From contig CAJCHW010000181.1 in the NCBI GenBank assembly GCA_903970125.1, positions 1 to 40,078 of the forward strand: DNA of 40,078 nucleotides. Direction: 5' to 3'. The notes under the pieces are model-generated. The model did no database searches. It saw only the letters and a list, made by a program, of their open reading frames with translations, and was not told the DNA's origin. The stretch comes from Chlamydiota bacterium. Its GTDB lineage: Bacteria; Actinomycetota; Thermoleophilia; Solirubrobacterales; Solirubrobacteraceae. Positions 39,818 through 40,078 of this stretch are shown here, piece after piece (position 1 is the stretch's first letter; every line of letters begins with the position of its first letter). A program made the position numbers and the translations under genes.

Positions 39818-40078
39818 TCAGACCTTGCGGTGCTCTGGCACCCAGGAGCCGTCTTCTGAGCGCGTGAAGTCTGCCAGCAGCAGCGGCGCCTCGGCGCGCA
39901 TGATCTGCGCGAGCTGATCGAAGACCAGCCGCAACTCCTCCTCGGCGCTTGGATCGGTGCGCATCTCGATCACATGGCGCAGCGTGCGCAGGTTGGCGGT
40001 CCAGATGATGTCCGTCGAGAGCCCGAGGGGCGCCAGCCGGCGCAGCGCCGACGTGACCTCCTTCTTGACGTGGAAAGG
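39818..40078 (-). CDS. thyX: FAD-dependent thymidylate synthase ThyX, C-terminal part (partial)
   Basis: The minus-strand frame is open from the right edge to a TGA complementary to 39818-39820, giving 86 codons. The sequence contains a TDIIWTANLRTLRHVIEMR segment and then LRLVFDQLAQIMRAEAPLL, ending WVPEHRKV. This matches the C-terminal ThyX region in which a WTxNxRSLxxFxxLR motif contributes active-site residues. ThyX methylates dUMP with methylene-THF and NADPH through FAD. The diagnostic RHRxxS motif would lie beyond the window, so the call rests on the C-terminal pattern only. Confidence 0.75.
   Translation of the reverse strand, partial: PFHVKKEVTSALRRLAPLGLSTDIIWTANLRTLRHVIEMRTDPSAEEELRLVFDQLAQIMRAEAPLLLADFTRSEDGSWVPEHRKV

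Noticed and set aside
1-40078. tRNA, rRNA, insertion sequences, phage genes, toxin-antitoxin or defence genes
   Set aside because: The intergenic spaces were read for tRNA-like structures and the proteins for transposase, integrase, nuclease and toxin motifs; none was found. A tRNAscan-SE or Infernal run would be the decisive check.

Overview
The window is a GC-rich, gene-dense chromosomal segment from an actinobacterium. Several traits point to class Thermoleophilia (Solirubrobacterales-like): a fused 2-oxoglutarate dehydrogenase E2-E1 polypeptide, secreted proteins built from 'CSLDG' and FnIII/Ig-like modules, a GabD2-type aldehyde dehydrogenase, a FAD-dependent thymidylate synthase tail, and many start codons preceded by an actinobacterial TANNNT -10 box with no room for a leader. 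This assignment is inferred from protein character; no 16S gene is present. I see no tRNA, rRNA, CRISPR array, insertion sequence, prophage or integration site. No gene-free stretch exceeds 300 bases; the longest is about 220 bases (291-510).

Layout. 1-2948: the end of one secreted protein and two more secreted or surface proteins on the + strand; two of them share a 'LYPG...GC...C(K/R)GA' module. 3033-4145 (-): a membrane diguanylate cyclase, divergent from aconitase acnA (4330-7254). 7365-9067 (+): a J-domain/Tudor-like/helical-repeat protein and an enoyl-CoA hydratase. 9064-14586 (-): an operon of Nudix hydrolase, DUF3817 membrane protein and a 1483-residue lipoyl-lipoyl-PSBD-E2-E1 2-oxoglutarate dehydrogenase. 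14721-15635: a ketopantoate-reductase-like protein. 15671-16487 (-): two small unknown genes. 16570-19243 (+): a glyoxalase I-like enzyme, a metallo-beta-lactamase-fold (MBL) hydrolase and an ABC1/UbiB-family kinase-like protein, facing pyruvate kinase (19236-20648, -). 20708-22624: two divergent MBL hydrolases. 22651-24326: metF and a YgjP-type metallopeptidase. 24372-29382 (-): PfkB-type sugar kinase, sensor-like lipoprotein, GT39-type membrane glycosyltransferase and citrate synthase. 29454-32613 (+): DEAD-box helicase and aldehyde dehydrogenase. 32582-34331 (-): an APH-type kinase overlapping a HAD phosphatase. 34431-38578 (+): secreted glycoside hydrolase, Fpg/Nei glycosylase, Bcp peroxiredoxin, a 51-residue hyperacidic protein and a flippase-like membrane protein. 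38580-40078: a small unknown gene, a membrane protein and the C-terminal end of ThyX.

Function. The segment is mostly central metabolism: citrate synthase, aconitase, 2-oxoglutarate dehydrogenase, pyruvate kinase, a succinate-semialdehyde-type dehydrogenase, and one-carbon enzymes (MetF, ThyX). Detoxification and repair genes (glyoxalase-like enzymes, Bcp, Fpg/Nei) and cell-surface functions are interspersed. No single cluster is an obvious new defence or biosynthetic system. The observations most worth follow-up are the lipoyl-bearing E2-E1 fusion, the systematic TANNNT-to-start spacing, inverted repeats lying on predicted -10 boxes of metF and the aldehyde dehydrogenase, the HAD/APH pair, and the paralogous secreted 'LYPG' modules.
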